Shown: piece after piece, positions 7,408 to 15,857 of the stretch
Position numbering within the stretch: the stretch's first letter is position 1
How the letters are laid out: each line of letters starts with the position of its first letter
Origin: Saprospiraceae bacterium
GTDB lineage: Bacteria; Bacteroidota; Bacteroidia; Chitinophagales; Saprospiraceae
NCBI GenBank assembly: GCA_020436935.1
Contig: JAGQWX010000005.1
Span: 1-64,000, forward strand
Length of the DNA: 64,000 nt
Direction of reading: 5' to 3'
Program-made: the position numbers and the translations under genes
Notes under the pieces: generated by a model
Told to the model about the DNA's origin: nothing
The model's database searches: none
Seen by the model: only the letters and a program-made list of their open reading frames with translations

Positions 7408-8753
7408 CCTATATTCCTGATTATATCAAACCTTGGTTTGATCTTCTGCAATACCTTTTTGGCATTCTCTTCTTTTTTGCCTCGCTCATAACCCATAAGT
7501 ACTTTCAATGATTGACCTGTGATCTTCATAAGTTCATGTGGATTGATGGAATAGTCATTCAACATGAAATTGATGAATGTATAGCGGCCTGAGTGATTTG
7601 AAATCTTCTCATGTATGTCAACTGTCGTAGTGGTCCCTTTTTTGTCAGAAGTCTTGTGCTGCTCAATTCTTTCAATTCCTGCAGCTTTTACAATCTGCTT
7701 GATGTATTCATTGTGCTTTTGTTCTGAAAGTGGCTCAGGAAGCACGTATTCATATTTGTCCATTATCTTTTTGAGTTCCGGCAAAACCGGAATGACAACT
7801 TCATTGTCTTTTTTGACATTGCGACCTTTGAAGGTGTATAGCCTGATAAACTCACTTCCATCAACATCTTTGAAGAAATTGGTTTTGTCCAAGCTTAGCA
7901 CATCGGATATTCTCAAACCAGTGTAACACATTATCAAAAAGTAATCCCGGACGACCTCTTTTGATTTGTCACTCGATAGATCATAGGACCAGAGTTTTTC
8001 AAGTTCACCAAGTGTCAAGAAATGCTTGGTTGTATCCACTCTTTTGGTTGAAAACTTTTTGAAATGCTTGTTTGAATGGTATGGTACAAGTTCACCATCA
8101 ATGACAATAGTTTGTTCTGCTGCATCCGACATCACTTGCTTGATGACCTGAAATATCTTGCTTTGAGTGTTCGGGCTTGCAACCCCATTGGCTTCCATCC
8201 ACAACGTAAAATGCTTTGCCCACTCCTGAGTAATGTTGTCAAAGGTTAGTTTGTATCTCTGATCTGAAGAGAACTCTTCAAGCTTTGTTTTGATGCCTTC
8301 AAACTTTTGAACGGTGCGATAGTCCCAGTTTTGTTTTGCAATATAAGTTTTGAAGTATTCTGGTAGGGTAGGAATGTTTGAAATTTCTGGAAGGGCAAAG
8401 CCGCAAAAAATGTCAAGTTTCTTTTTGAAGTCATCAACAGAAATAGCCGGGTCAGCTTTAGCAATCCTTTTGGCTTCCATTTCGATTTGATCCAAGGCTT
8501 CATAAAGCTCAGAAGCCTTCTTTACGCCTCCCGGGAAAGTCACAGAAATGACTGGCCTTCTCATGATTTTGTCCCAGTGCGAGGGCAAACATTTTTTCGT
8601 TGTGCTCCACTTTATTTTGATTTCATTGCCTTGAGCATCTTTCCCATAGCGATAGACCAGGAAGATACTTGACGGTTTGCGACCTTTTGAAAGCTCTAAA
8701 TTGAATCTTGGTAGGCTTACTTTGTTCCGACGCATGGCATGTAATTTCTTCAA
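7404..8753 (-). CDS. int: Tyrosine recombinase (integrase)
   Basis: The 449-aa protein has an N-terminal arm-binding region, a SAM-like core-binding domain (about 125-225) and a catalytic domain with Arg281 (CYTGLRISDVLSL), His387-x-x-Arg390 (NHSGRYTF) and the nucleophile Tyr422 (VLMGYER). The usual GH before the tyrosine is GQS here. This is the phage/conjugative-element integrase family of Bacteroidota, which joins element and chromosome at a short identical core. Its position 145 bp from the tRNA-fMet 3' end marks that tRNA as the likely attachment site. Confidence 0.93.
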   Translation of the reverse strand: MKKLHAMRRNKVSLPRFNLELSKGRKPSSIFLVYRYGKDAQGNEIKIKWSTTKKCLPSHWDKIMRRPVISVTFPGGVKKASELYEALDQIEMEAKRIAKADPAISVDDFKKKLDIFCGFALPEISNIPTLPEYFKTYIAKQNWDYRTVQKFEGIKTKLEEFSSDQRYKLTFDNITQEWAKHFTLWMEANGVASPNTQSKIFQVIKQVMSDAAEQTIVIDGELVPYHSNKHFKKFSTKRVDTTKHFLTLGELEKLWSYDLSSDKSKEVVRDYFLIMCYTGLRISDVLSLDKTNFFKDVDGSEFIRLYTFKGRNVKKDNEVVIPVLPELKKIMDKYEYVLPEPLSEQKHNEYIKQIVKAAGIERIEQHKTSDKKGTTTTVDIHEKISNHSGRYTFINFMLNDYSINPHELMKITGQSLKVLMGYERGKKEENAKKVLQKIKPRFDIIRNIG

Positions 8754-8897
8754 ATATACAGCATACGGACGTATAACGAACGAATAAGATGTGAATTATT
8801 ATCAGTTGTTTACAATTGTTGAAGCTTCAAAGCTTCTGAAACCCCCGTAAAACAAAGAAACCGTTACCAAACGAATGATAACGGTTTCTAATCTTAG
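8754..8897. other. Integrase-tRNA gap, likely attachment region
   Basis: This stretch between the integrase start and the tRNA 3' end should contain the junction of the element with the chromosome. It holds GAAGCTTC and AAGCTTC close together at 8820-8837, which could be arm-type recombinase sites, and the tRNA terminator hairpin. The exact core cannot be set without the other junction. Confidence 0.4.
8856..8889 (-). terminator. Terminator of tRNA-fMet
   Basis: AGAAACCGTTA (8856-8866) pairs perfectly with TAACGGTTTCT (8879-8889), an 11-bp stem starting 9 bases after the tRNA 3' end, with TTTGTTTT following on the minus strand. Confidence 0.75.
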
Positions 8898-8970
8898 TAG
8901 CGGGGGCAGGACTTGAACCTACGGCCTTCGGGTTATGAGCCCGACGAGCTACCAACTGCTCCACCCCGCG
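8898..8970 (-). tRNA. Initiator tRNA-Met (fMet, CAT anticodon)
   Basis: The minus strand folds into a cloverleaf: acceptor CGCGGGG/CCCCGCT, D arm with GAGCAG..GGTAGCTC, anticodon stem TCGGG/CCCGA around CTCATAA, T arm GTAGG/CCTGC. Three features mark the initiator type: an unpaired first position (C1 with T72), three G-C pairs in the anticodon stem, and close likeness to the bacterial tRNA-fMet consensus. The CCA end is not encoded. An element is integrated beside its 3' end. Confidence 0.95.
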
Positions 8971-8984
8971 GTATTATTGTGGCG

Positions 8985-9014
8985 CAAAGATAGAGGTATA
9001 ATTTGCAAATCAAA
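8985..9014 (-). promoter_or_regulatory. Promoter of tRNA-fMet
   Basis: Read on the minus strand: TTTG (9011-9014), 18 bp, TATCTTTG (8985-8992), then 14 bp to the tRNA 5' end. This fits the Bacteroidetes sigma-ABfr consensus (TTTG at -33, TAnnTTTG at -7). Confidence 0.7.
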
Positions 9015-9089
9015 AGTAAACCAAAGTTTTTTTGAAAAAATTTTCTTTGGGAAAGTATTCAGAATGCCGTAAGAGGTATATAGAATATT

Positions 9090-10985
9090 CTAATTCATGA
9101 TCGTAATATCACCGCTGAGCGTGTATATTTTTTGATTGATCAACCTCATTTGCAGCAAAAAAGTATACACTCCATCAGACCATTTTTTGGCTGAATCCAT
9201 CAATGGCCAGGATATTGAATTTTGGTCTTTTTGAAAATCTTCCCCGGTATAAACGAGGTTGCCCCATCTGTCGTAAACCAGAAAATCCATCACTTCATTG
9301 ATGGCTCCCAAATTGCCCTTGAGCACAAAACCATCGTTTTCAAAACTACTGCGCAATGAAATGTTTGAATAGTAAAATTCAGGATTTTCATTTACGGTGA
9401 CCAGTAGACTGTCAGTAGCTGTACAGCCGTTATCGTTCGAAGCTTTTGCAAGCAGCCACCCACTCTGGAAGGGAATAAGTTCGATGACAGAACAAGCTGA
9501 ATTTCTGCAGTCTATATCCTCATAGCCATGCCAATTCACATCAACAACAGGCTGATTGGCACCAGTAGTTATTTCCAGCATTTCGCCAAGATTGACTGTG
9601 ACATCATTGCCAATGTCCAAAGTGAATTCCGGAGTTGGGTCGAGTATGATTTCATCTGTAAGAAAACAACCGTGCCGATCTTCAATGCGATAGCGATATC
9701 GGCCTGATTCCAGCTCAGCAGTGCTTGATAAAACCTGGCCCAAACTGTCAAAAAAAGTAATGATACCAGGGCCATATCTGATGTTATTGATGCTGATATT
9801 TACAAAACCATCCTTTAGGTAAGAACAGGAGGGTGAAGCTTTATCGATGGTAAAATCGATGACCCCATCATTCACAACCACGAGGTCCAGGGTGACGATG
9901 CTGTCGCACCCATAGACTGATCGAAGGCTGTCGATGTACGTGCCGGACGATGTGTAGGTATTGATCCCCTGCTGGTAACTGCTGCCTATACAAATGGTAT
10001 CCCTATGATTGTATCGCTTGGGAAGCACTTTGATGATTTTTTCAGGACTTACCACCCTGCATTTGGGATTGGCCAGCCCTGACAAAGTTCCTGCGGTAAG
10101 AAACCTATAGTGATATGTGCCGGGAGTTTTGATCTGGTGGAGGTATTGGTCCTTGTTCTCACCCGGAAGATCAGCCCAGGTTTTTCCTTCATCAAAACTG
10201 ACCTGCCAAAGGAGGAAAAAATTTGAGCTGTCTTTTTTGTTGATGAATGCCTGGATGGCTATAGGATTGCCATCTTCGCAAATATTTGCAGTTTCCTCAG
10301 GGAAAATATTGAGCACCGGTCCACAAGCCCGAAAGGAAATATTGTCGATGGCCAGATCATTGCCCAGTCCTCCTGGGGCGTTGTTGACCAGTGAAAGCTC
10401 CAATTCTGTTTGGGTGGAATCGGTGGTAAATACAAAATCATAAGTATGCCATTTCTCATCATTGATGATGTTGCCCGTCGCGTACTTGACTACATTGTTG
10501 ATGAGAAAGGAAACATTGGGGAGAATTCTCCCTGATAACGATGCCCGGTCTACATTGATGACATCCGCTGAAAAAACGTAGCGCGTATTTTCACATAGTC
10601 CGGTGATCTTTTGCCTGTAAAAGACACCTGTCGAAAAACTCGCATTGACCACCATCATGTAACCTTGCGCATCACTGCTGTTATCTTTTGGGGTGTGCCA
10701 GACATTAAAGATGTTCGTCCATTTGGACATATCATTGGTAATGGTATAAAAGCCATCGTTGGGAGGAGGATTGGTGGTGTAGGTATATCCAGGTGCTATT
10801 CCCGGATCACTTTGCAGGATATTGCTGCTCCCGCGACCAAAATCTCCATCGGTAAATATATTTTCGCCGATACTTCCTTCACAGGACTGGGCGATCAAAT
10901 CCTGCATTACCAGGCACAATGTAAGTACCAGGCTCAAACGTGTAAGCGTGGCTATAAATGTAGCGGACGAACCAAACTTTTTCAT
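9090..10985 (-). CDS. Secreted protein with gliding-motility-type C-terminal domain
   Basis: A signal peptide (ending ...LIAQS, about residue 33) leads into a beta-sandwich that resembles a carbohydrate-binding module (about 40-215, 'DGDFGRGSSN', 'YVFSADVINVDRA'). Ig/SprB-like repeats follow (YNHRDTICIGSSYQQGINTY, then 'NDGVIDFTIDKASPSC'). The last 90 residues (FLVYDRWGNLVYTGEDF... SGDITIMN) are the gliding motility-associated (CHU_C, T9SS type B) C-terminal domain, which directs export by the type IX system. A surface adhesin or matrix role is likely; the ligand is unknown. It stands alone on the minus strand, upstream in orientation of tRNA-fMet. Confidence 0.88.
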   Translation of the reverse strand: MKKFGSSATFIATLTRLSLVLTLCLVMQDLIAQSCEGSIGENIFTDGDFGRGSSNILQSDPGIAPGYTYTTNPPPNDGFYTITNDMSKWTNIFNVWHTPKDNSSDAQGYMMVVNASFSTGVFYRQKITGLCENTRYVFSADVINVDRASLSGRILPNVSFLINNVVKYATGNIINDEKWHTYDFVFTTDSTQTELELSLVNNAPGGLGNDLAIDNISFRACGPVLNIFPEETANICEDGNPIAIQAFINKKDSSNFFLLWQVSFDEGKTWADLPGENKDQYLHQIKTPGTYHYRFLTAGTLSGLANPKCRVVSPEKIIKVLPKRYNHRDTICIGSSYQQGINTYTSSGTYIDSLRSVYGCDSIVTLDLVVVNDGVIDFTIDKASPSCSYLKDGFVNISINNIRYGPGIITFFDSLGQVLSSTAELESGRYRYRIEDRHGCFLTDEIILDPTPEFTLDIGNDVTVNLGEMLEITTGANQPVVDVNWHGYEDIDCRNSACSVIELIPFQSGWLLAKASNDNGCTATDSLLVTVNENPEFYYSNISLRSSFENDGFVLKGNLGAINEVMDFLVYDRWGNLVYTGEDFQKDQNSISWPLMDSAKKWSDGVYTFLLQMRLINQKIYTLSGDITIMN

Positions 10986-11006
10986 TTCAAGGGTTTAAGC
11001 CATGTG

Positions 11007-11237
11007 TTACAGCTGGTCAATGGCTGCCGCAAGATCGTGGTCTTTTTGAGTAATCTTATTGCCTGCACTATGGGTATTGAGCTTGATCCATACCTTGTTG
11101 TACACATTGCCCCAGGTAGGGTGGTGGTCCTTTTTTTCAGCGACCAGGGCCACTTTTGTCATAAATGCAAAAGCTTCCTTGAAGTCTTTAAATTCATATT
11201 CCTTTACCAGGTAATCTTGTTCTTCTTTCCAATCCAT
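11007..11237 (-). CDS. phhB: Pterin-4a-carbinolamine dehydratase
   Basis: This 76-aa protein contains the family's active-site signature: [17 protein letters not shown] (H38, H39, P40), then [16 protein letters not shown] and a closing [10 protein letters not shown]. The enzyme dehydrates 4a-hydroxytetrahydropterin, recycling the cofactor of aromatic amino acid hydroxylases. It is slightly shorter than usual at the N-terminus (families often have 90-110 aa) but complete in the core. It follows the phospholipase-like gene by 5 bp, so the two are probably transcribed together. No hydroxylase gene is nearby. Confidence 0.92.
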   Translation of the reverse strand: MDWKEEQDYLVKEYEFKDFKEAFAFMTKVALVAEKKDHHPTWGNVYNKVWIKLNTHSAGNKITQKDHDLAAAIDQL

Positions 11238-11242
11238 AATGA

Positions 11243-12451
11243 TTAATTATCGTGTTCTCTGATTTTTAAATTGGGGTCGCGGACGATTTCTTCGATGACG
11301 ACCTCTGTATTGTCGAGTTGTGACAAATCGGGCGAACCAGCATTGACCCAGCAAGTATACCATACATCACCTATGGACTTGATGCTTGAAGTCATACGCT
11401 CTTCCACCATGCCCTGCATGGCTTCGTGATACGCTTTGGCGTAGGCCTGGCATTGGGTTCTTGTATTGACACCCAGTCTTTCTTCAAAGCAGTATTGCTG
11501 ATCAGATGGGAAGGTCTTGCTCAGACTTTTCTCGATGTACAAAACATCGTTGAGGTAAGCATGAGAGTCGGTGATAATGTCCCAAAAGTAGGTCCTGAAA
11601 TCTTCGATGTATTCTGCCTTGCCCACAAAATAATCGTAGGTGTTGTTGGCAAAAAGCTCAGGAATTCTACTTTCCCAAAAAGCGTGTATACCCACCTGGT
11701 CGGTCATCTGACCATTATAATTTTTGGTGGTATGTAGCGGCACATGAGCATCACCTATATAATGACCAATATCTGCACTGTTGCGCAAAATATCGGACAT
11801 GTTTTTGGATTTGAAGGCATTGGTGAGTTTGCCAACCGCCATCTCCAGGTAGTATGGGACAATGCCGTGTTCTGTAAACTTATCAACTAGACAAAGCCTG
11901 TTGTAACCCGGCACTTCAAGAGACGTACGCAGCCAGTATTCAGTGACGCTGACTTCAGTTGACATTTCTTCCAGGTAATACCCCGGCCAAAGTTCCTGCC
12001 GCATATAATTGACCAAATCTCTTTTTTTAACTGGTTTTCGGATGTTCCTGTAAGCAAGGGTACAAGTGCTGTCATTGTCCCAGGAGATGGTAATGCGTAA
12101 GCTGTCTTGCCCTTTGGTGAAATACAATTCTCCAAATTTGAGCATAGCTTCATTGAGATCCCGGGGCAATTTTTTGAAAGGTATAGTATCCCATTGGTCA
12201 ATATCTATATAGTGCCTGATGGCCTCAAACTTCGTGGCGTACCTCCGCATATCCGGGTCGACAGCGTGTTCTGAAATATAGTTGATGTTTTTTTTGTACA
12301 ATGGCAGCATTTTCTGGGGCAGGGTGAAGACGGCCATTTTATTGATGGTCCTGTGGCCAAAAAAGCCCCACATTGGCCCACTTACAGAAGAGGTAAGCAG
12401 AATGGATGCGGCTAGAAATGAAAATATGGTAAACCGAATTTTATTCTTCAT
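11243..12451 (-). CDS. Secreted zinc phospholipase C / S1-P1 nuclease-like protein
   Basis: After a signal peptide (about residues 1-24) the mature protein starts near [18 protein letters not shown], which supplies the N-terminal Trp and His used as zinc ligands in this fold. Further ligands are in [17 protein letters not shown] and [16 protein letters not shown]. The three-zinc cluster is shared by zinc-dependent phospholipase C and S1/P1 nucleases; in Bacteroidota such genes are usually annotated as zinc-dependent phospholipase C. The substrate cannot be told from sequence. A hairpin with a T-tract lies 80 bp upstream of the start. Confidence 0.8.
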   Translation of the reverse strand: MKNKIRFTIFSFLAASILLTSSVSGPMWGFFGHRTINKMAVFTLPQKMLPLYKKNINYISEHAVDPDMRRYATKFEAIRHYIDIDQWDTIPFKKLPRDLNEAMLKFGELYFTKGQDSLRITISWDNDSTCTLAYRNIRKPVKKRDLVNYMRQELWPGYYLEEMSTEVSVTEYWLRTSLEVPGYNRLCLVDKFTEHGIVPYYLEMAVGKLTNAFKSKNMSDILRNSADIGHYIGDAHVPLHTTKNYNGQMTDQVGIHAFWESRIPELFANNTYDYFVGKAEYIEDFRTYFWDIITDSHAYLNDVLYIEKSLSKTFPSDQQYCFEERLGVNTRTQCQAYAKAYHEAMQGMVEERMTSSIKSIGDVWYTCWVNAGSPDLSQLDNTEVVIEEIVRDPNLKIREHDN

Positions 12452-12522
12452 TTTATCTAATCAAGGTAAAGATACATCAATCCATCTTTCCCGGTATTTG
12501 GAAAGATATCATAATTTAGTAG

Positions 12523-12545
12523 AAAAGGCCCGGGTGGAAACCCGG
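12523..12545 (-). terminator. Orphan terminator-like hairpin
   Basis: CCGGGT (12530-12535) and ACCCGG (12540-12545) form a GC-rich stem with a four-base loop, followed on the minus strand by GCCTTTTCT. No annotated minus-strand gene ends here, so it may end a leader or a small RNA. Confidence 0.4.
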
Positions 12546-12740
12546 ACTTTCACTTCAAAATATTTGCTTACCTTGTGACTGCTTATAAATCAATGCATTG
12601 TAGATTATAATTATTTTTAATTTATTCATCGTCGAAAAGTGTATTGAATTTTAGAGAAATTCGAAATATAATTTTTCATATTTCAATTTCTTTTGCATCT
12701 TTGTGGAACAATTTTTAACGTAAAATTAACTTGAACAGAT

Positions 12741-12824
12741 ATGATGATTTTAGTAGTCGCATCAGTTTTGTACGTTGGTAGTTTGCTTTTTGTGAATATT
12801 AGAAAATCTAATATTTTCAAATAA
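12741..12824 (+). CDS. Candidate 27-aa membrane peptide
   Basis: ATG at 12741 opens a 27-codon frame (MMILVVASVLYVGSLLFVNI, then a basic tail RKSNIFK) and stops at 12822-12824. The product would be a single membrane helix with a positive end, like many small bacterial membrane proteins. CATCTTTG, close to the -7 element TAnnTTTG, lies about 45 bp upstream. No homologue is known to me and it may be chance. Confidence 0.25.
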   Translation: MMILVVASVLYVGSLLFVNIRKSNIFK

Positions 12825-13055
12825 TACAACTTAGAACGAAACCGATTTAATCCTAAAACTTATCCTCCCCCCACGCATATTTCATCGTCGTTGTTGCGTA
12901 AAAATTTTAACCGGCAACGATACTCCAAATGGTAAATCACGATAAAAAGCTTCCCAACTTTTTACCCTGAGATGTTTGTTTGAAGTATAAACCGCAAAGC
13001 TGCTTTGTATGATCATGGTATGTGCAAAGTAAAGTTTTCTTAGATGAACCAAAAC

Positions 13056-13089
13056 ATAAAAAAAGCCGGAAATGATCGATTCCCGGCTT
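13056..13089 (-). terminator. Terminator of the DUF3078 gene
   Basis: AAGCCGG (13063-13069) and CCGGCTT (13083-13089) pair, followed on the minus strand by TTTTTTTATG. It starts 24 bp after the stop. Confidence 0.75.
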
Positions 13090-13112
13090 CCTTTGCGTGC
13101 GCAATATTATGC

Positions 13113-14009
13113 TTACAGTGCGTATGAAATCCCTACAATGTAGTAGGACTGATTGTCAGCACTCTCTTGTCTGTTGATTCTGAAGGCATGCTCAATACCA
13201 ACACCGACTCCTTTCACCAAGGTGAATGAGAAGCCGTTGGTCCAGGTGAAGTTGCTCAAAGACGGGTCGTTCTCTTTGTAAGAAAGGAAACTGGTAAGGT
13301 TCGACCTCCATTTTACGCCCTTGTACAAAGTGGTGTTGTAATCAGCTACGATTTTGCATCCCAATGATGAAGTAAATTGGTTCTCGTTGTCTGCGAAGAT
13401 GAAGTTGTAGTTGAGTGGGTGGAAAACTACTACGAGGTTGGACATTGGTGTCCAGGTGGCTCCAACCCCAAGATCAAGATATCCCGGATTGTTAAAGTTT
13501 TTAATAACACTTGTTCTGTATTCACCCAATGCAGAAGCTGCCAGTGTTTTGGTCAGGTTGTATCCGAAAAGAGATGTAACGTTGAACAAATCTGAGACGG
13601 GTTCGAATTTTGCATCTGGTTCACCTTCTTTGTTGGTGTCTAGTTTTTGCCAGCCGAGGTTGAGTGAGCCGTTGTTTCTCCAGAAGTATTTGTCTTCTAT
13701 TTTATTTGCAAAACCATTGAAGCTACCCAGAATGGTGGTAGATTTTGAATCAGGGTTTGGGTTGGAATACCAGTTGTTAAGCCCTGTAAAATTAAGACCT
13801 AAAGTTCCAAAAGCACCTTTATACCAACCAGGGAATTTGGCGATTTTTGCATCAATATCTGCAATTTGTGCCTGCAGAGGATCCAGTTGTGCTTTGATGG
13901 GTGCCATTGCAGCCTCTATGTCTGCTTTTTGGGCTTTTAATTCTTCAAGGGTTTGTGCATTCAGGTGACAGAATGTTACCGTCAATATTAGTAAAAATAC
14001 TTTTCTCAT
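13113..14009 (-). CDS. DUF3078 outer-membrane barrel protein
   Basis: A signal peptide (residues 1-18, ending LNAQ) is followed by a coiled coil (TLEELKAQKADIEAAMAPIK and on to about residue 58) and then a beta-rich region with alternating aromatic strands. WYKGAFGTLGLNFTGLNNW and FGYNLTKTLAASALGEYRTS are typical of DUF3078 barrel proteins of Bacteroidota. The C-terminus (SYYIVGISYAL) looks like a last outer-membrane strand. Its function is unknown; the coiled coil may span the periplasm. It has its own terminator. Confidence 0.75.
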   Translation of the reverse strand: MRKVFLLILTVTFCHLNAQTLEELKAQKADIEAAMAPIKAQLDPLQAQIADIDAKIAKFPGWYKGAFGTLGLNFTGLNNWYSNPNPDSKSTTILGSFNGFANKIEDKYFWRNNGSLNLGWQKLDTNKEGEPDAKFEPVSDLFNVTSLFGYNLTKTLAASALGEYRTSVIKNFNNPGYLDLGVGATWTPMSNLVVVFHPLNYNFIFADNENQFTSSLGCKIVADYNTTLYKGVKWRSNLTSFLSYKENDPSLSNFTWTNGFSFTLVKGVGVGIEHAFRINRQESADNQSYYIVGISYAL

Positions 14010-14030
14010 AGACGAGGATGTTTAGATGGT

Positions 14031-14849
14031 TTATTTAAAAATTTCTACTTTTTCTTTGAGGAGCTTGTGGATTGGGAAAATCACTTTGCTTTGTTCTGTG
14101 GTGACCTCAACCACGGAGTTGTCGAGGTTGGTAATGGTTCCTTTTGTACCATCGGCCATAAGTACTACATCACCTATTTTAAATTGCTTTTTGGAGTATC
14201 CGGCTGCAAGAAAATTGGCAACAATGTCTTTTGATGCAAGACCGTATCCAATAGAAAATGCAAGTACTGCACCGGCAATAATGATGGAAATATTTTTCTC
14301 CAGGAAGGCAGTATTGATTTTCGTTTGTCCCAATGCCATGAGGAATATGGTGATGAAAAGAAAATAAAATACAAAACTTGCAATGATCTTTGCGCTGGGA
14401 ATTCCCAGAGATTCACAAGTGCTAAGTACCAGTTTTCTGACAGCATCAGCACCGATCACACCAAAGATCAGGATGGCCAAAGCAACCAGTATATTCGGTA
14501 CAAGTTCTATGGCCTGAGCAACAAGATTGGACAAGGCAGGCAAGCCTAAAATATCTGTTGAAGCAACCAGAAATATCAAAATCAGAAAAGCATATATGAT
14601 TTTTGAAATCACCATGCTGATTTTGATTTCGACATTTGATTTTGCAACGATATCAATGCTTTGCAGCTGATCACCCAATCGGTCGATACCCATTCTGTGC
14701 AAAATGAGTTGTATGACTTTTGTTATGGCTTTTGAAATATAATAGCCTATACCAAAAATCAACAAGGCCTTTATCAGGTTGGGTATTCCGACAGCAAAGG
14801 TGTCGATGATGAGTTTGAATGCGTTGTTGAATATTCCTGTAAAATCCAT
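14031..14849 (-). CDS. Small-conductance mechanosensitive channel (MscS family)
   Basis: I chose the ATG at 14849 (MDFTGIFNNAFKLII), because an upstream ATG at 14891 would overlap the preceding gene and adds a poor N-terminus. About four or five membrane helices come first (PNLIKALLIFGIGYYIS, IYAFLILIFLVAST, NILVALAILIFGVIG, FVFYFLFITIFLMAL, IIIAGAVLAFSIGYGLA). They end in the MscS pore helix and beta domain (GLASKDIVANFLAAGYSKKQ, then FKIGDVVLMADGTKGTITNL). These channels open when membrane tension rises and release solutes during osmotic downshock. The C-terminus is short, as in TM_helix-type MscS proteins. It follows an ECF sigma factor and a small protein. Confidence 0.88.
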   Translation of the reverse strand: MDFTGIFNNAFKLIIDTFAVGIPNLIKALLIFGIGYYISKAITKVIQLILHRMGIDRLGDQLQSIDIVAKSNVEIKISMVISKIIYAFLILIFLVASTDILGLPALSNLVAQAIELVPNILVALAILIFGVIGADAVRKLVLSTCESLGIPSAKIIASFVFYFLFITIFLMALGQTKINTAFLEKNISIIIAGAVLAFSIGYGLASKDIVANFLAAGYSKKQFKIGDVVLMADGTKGTITNLDNSVVEVTTEQSKVIFPIHKLLKEKVEIFK

Positions 14850-14865
14850 ATTCAGGCAAATTAAT

Positions 14866-15078
14866 TTATTTGTTATTACGGCTTCCTCCAATAAATTTAG
14901 TGAGCACTGTCAGTACTTCCGGCAAATAAAGGCTGATCAGATTGCCTATGAAGTCAAAGGTATTTTTGTTTTCCTTCAATTTATTTTCTACGGAATTAAA
15001 TTCAGTGTCTTTTCTGTTGTTGATGATCTCTTGTTCAAGCGCTTTAAATCCATTGTATTCATTGTTGCTCATTTGCAT
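14866..15078 (-). CDS. Small protein overlapping the sigma factor gene
   Basis: A 70-aa protein with a charged helix (ALEQEIINNRKDTEFNSVEN) and a hydrophobic C-terminal segment (FIGNLISLYLPEVLTVLTKF). Its start overlaps the end of the sigma factor gene by 20 bp, so translation is coupled. That position is where anti-sigma or regulator proteins are often encoded, but it is too short for a normal anti-sigma factor and no family is recognised. Confidence 0.65.
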   Translation of the reverse strand: MQMSNNEYNGFKALEQEIINNRKDTEFNSVENKLKENKNTFDFIGNLISLYLPEVLTVLTKFIGGSRNNK

Positions 15079-15673
15079 ACTTTTCTTCGTGAATCTTTAC
15101 AAACTTTTCTTTTGCTCTTTTCAATTGCATTTTTACGGCACTTTCGGTTTTATTGGTAATGTCTACGATTTCCTTGATCGAAAGATCATCCTGGTACTTC
15201 ATCAATAGCATGGATTTATCAATTTCTTTCATCTCACCAAGTATCTCCTTCATATGGTCTACTTTTACCGAAATCAATCTTTCATCCTCGATCAGGTCTT
15301 CATCTTCCAGGGTATCGGTCAACTTTTCTATCTCTTCTTCACCAGCCATCATTCTCTTTTTTCTCCTTCGGGTTTCGTCGATACAGAAGTTGTAAGTGAT
15401 ACTGTATAGCCAAGTCGAAAACTTCGCTTTTGACTTAAATGTTGAAATACTCAGCATTACCTTCATGAAAATATCCTGCATTGCGTCCATAGCAAGGAAG
15501 TTATCATTGAGAATAGTCAGGCATTTGGCATATACCTTACCTGAATATCGCTGGTATAATATTTCAAAGTATCTGCCATTCTGCGTTAACAAATACTCGG
15601 AAACCAATTCTTCGTCTGCTATGTCCGCAGGTATAGCACCTGAGACTATAGGACTGAGGAGGTTGATCATCAT
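15059..15673 (-). CDS. ECF RNA polymerase sigma factor
   Basis: The 204-aa protein has a sigma-70 region 2 (about 30-100, DAMQDIFMKVMLSISTFKSK followed by FSTWLYSITYNFCIDETRRR) and a region 4 HTH (about 150-195, LSIKEIVDITNKTESAVKMQ). The acidic linker between them (about 105-125) is longer than in minimal ECF factors. It directs RNA polymerase to a small regulon, which cannot be told from the sequence. The following small protein and MscS channel genes are probably in its transcript, suggesting an envelope or osmotic link. Confidence 0.9.
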   Translation of the reverse strand: MMINLLSPIVSGAIPADIADEELVSEYLLTQNGRYFEILYQRYSGKVYAKCLTILNDNFLAMDAMQDIFMKVMLSISTFKSKAKFSTWLYSITYNFCIDETRRRKKRMMAGEEEIEKLTDTLEDEDLIEDERLISVKVDHMKEILGEMKEIDKSMLLMKYQDDLSIKEIVDITNKTESAVKMQLKRAKEKFVKIHEEKYANEQQ

Positions 15674-15857
15674 ACCCTGTGATATTGATTCTTAAGTGAT
15701 AGAATTTTGACGCAAAAGTCTAATAAAGTTACATGATTTTTAAAATAAAATTAAAATATGAGATAATTTTATTTGTTATCCATTGATATATAGACGTATA
15801 TAGATTATTATTTTGTGAATTCCTTTTATTATTTTTAATAAAATGTTGTCTGGAATT

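Larger units (their letters stand above)
356..8898. mobile_element. Integrated element at the tRNA-fMet 3' end
   Basis: A tyrosine recombinase gene lies next to the 3' end of tRNA-fMet and is followed, all on the minus strand, by an excisionase-like HTH gene, a RepA-like ATPase, a Toprim/zinc-ribbon protein, a DUF5681 protein and unknowns. This is the usual layout of a tRNA-integrated island. I found no second copy of the tRNA 3' end at 1-600, so the left border is either outside the window or lost through the IS. No relaxase, portal, terminase or capsid gene is visible, so the mode of transfer is unknown. Confidence 0.75.
12452..13055. other. 604-bp intergenic region with little coding content
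   Basis: The stretch is AT-rich at 12580-12720. It holds a minus-strand terminator-like hairpin (12523-12545), a candidate 27-aa membrane peptide on the plus strand (12741-12824), and nothing else I can support up to the terminator of the DUF3078 gene. Confidence 0.5.

Noticed and set aside
8820..8837. GAAGCTTC and AAGCTTC as the attachment core
   Set aside because: Too short and symmetric to be the core; without the second junction it cannot be told from chance, so it was noted only as possible arm sites.
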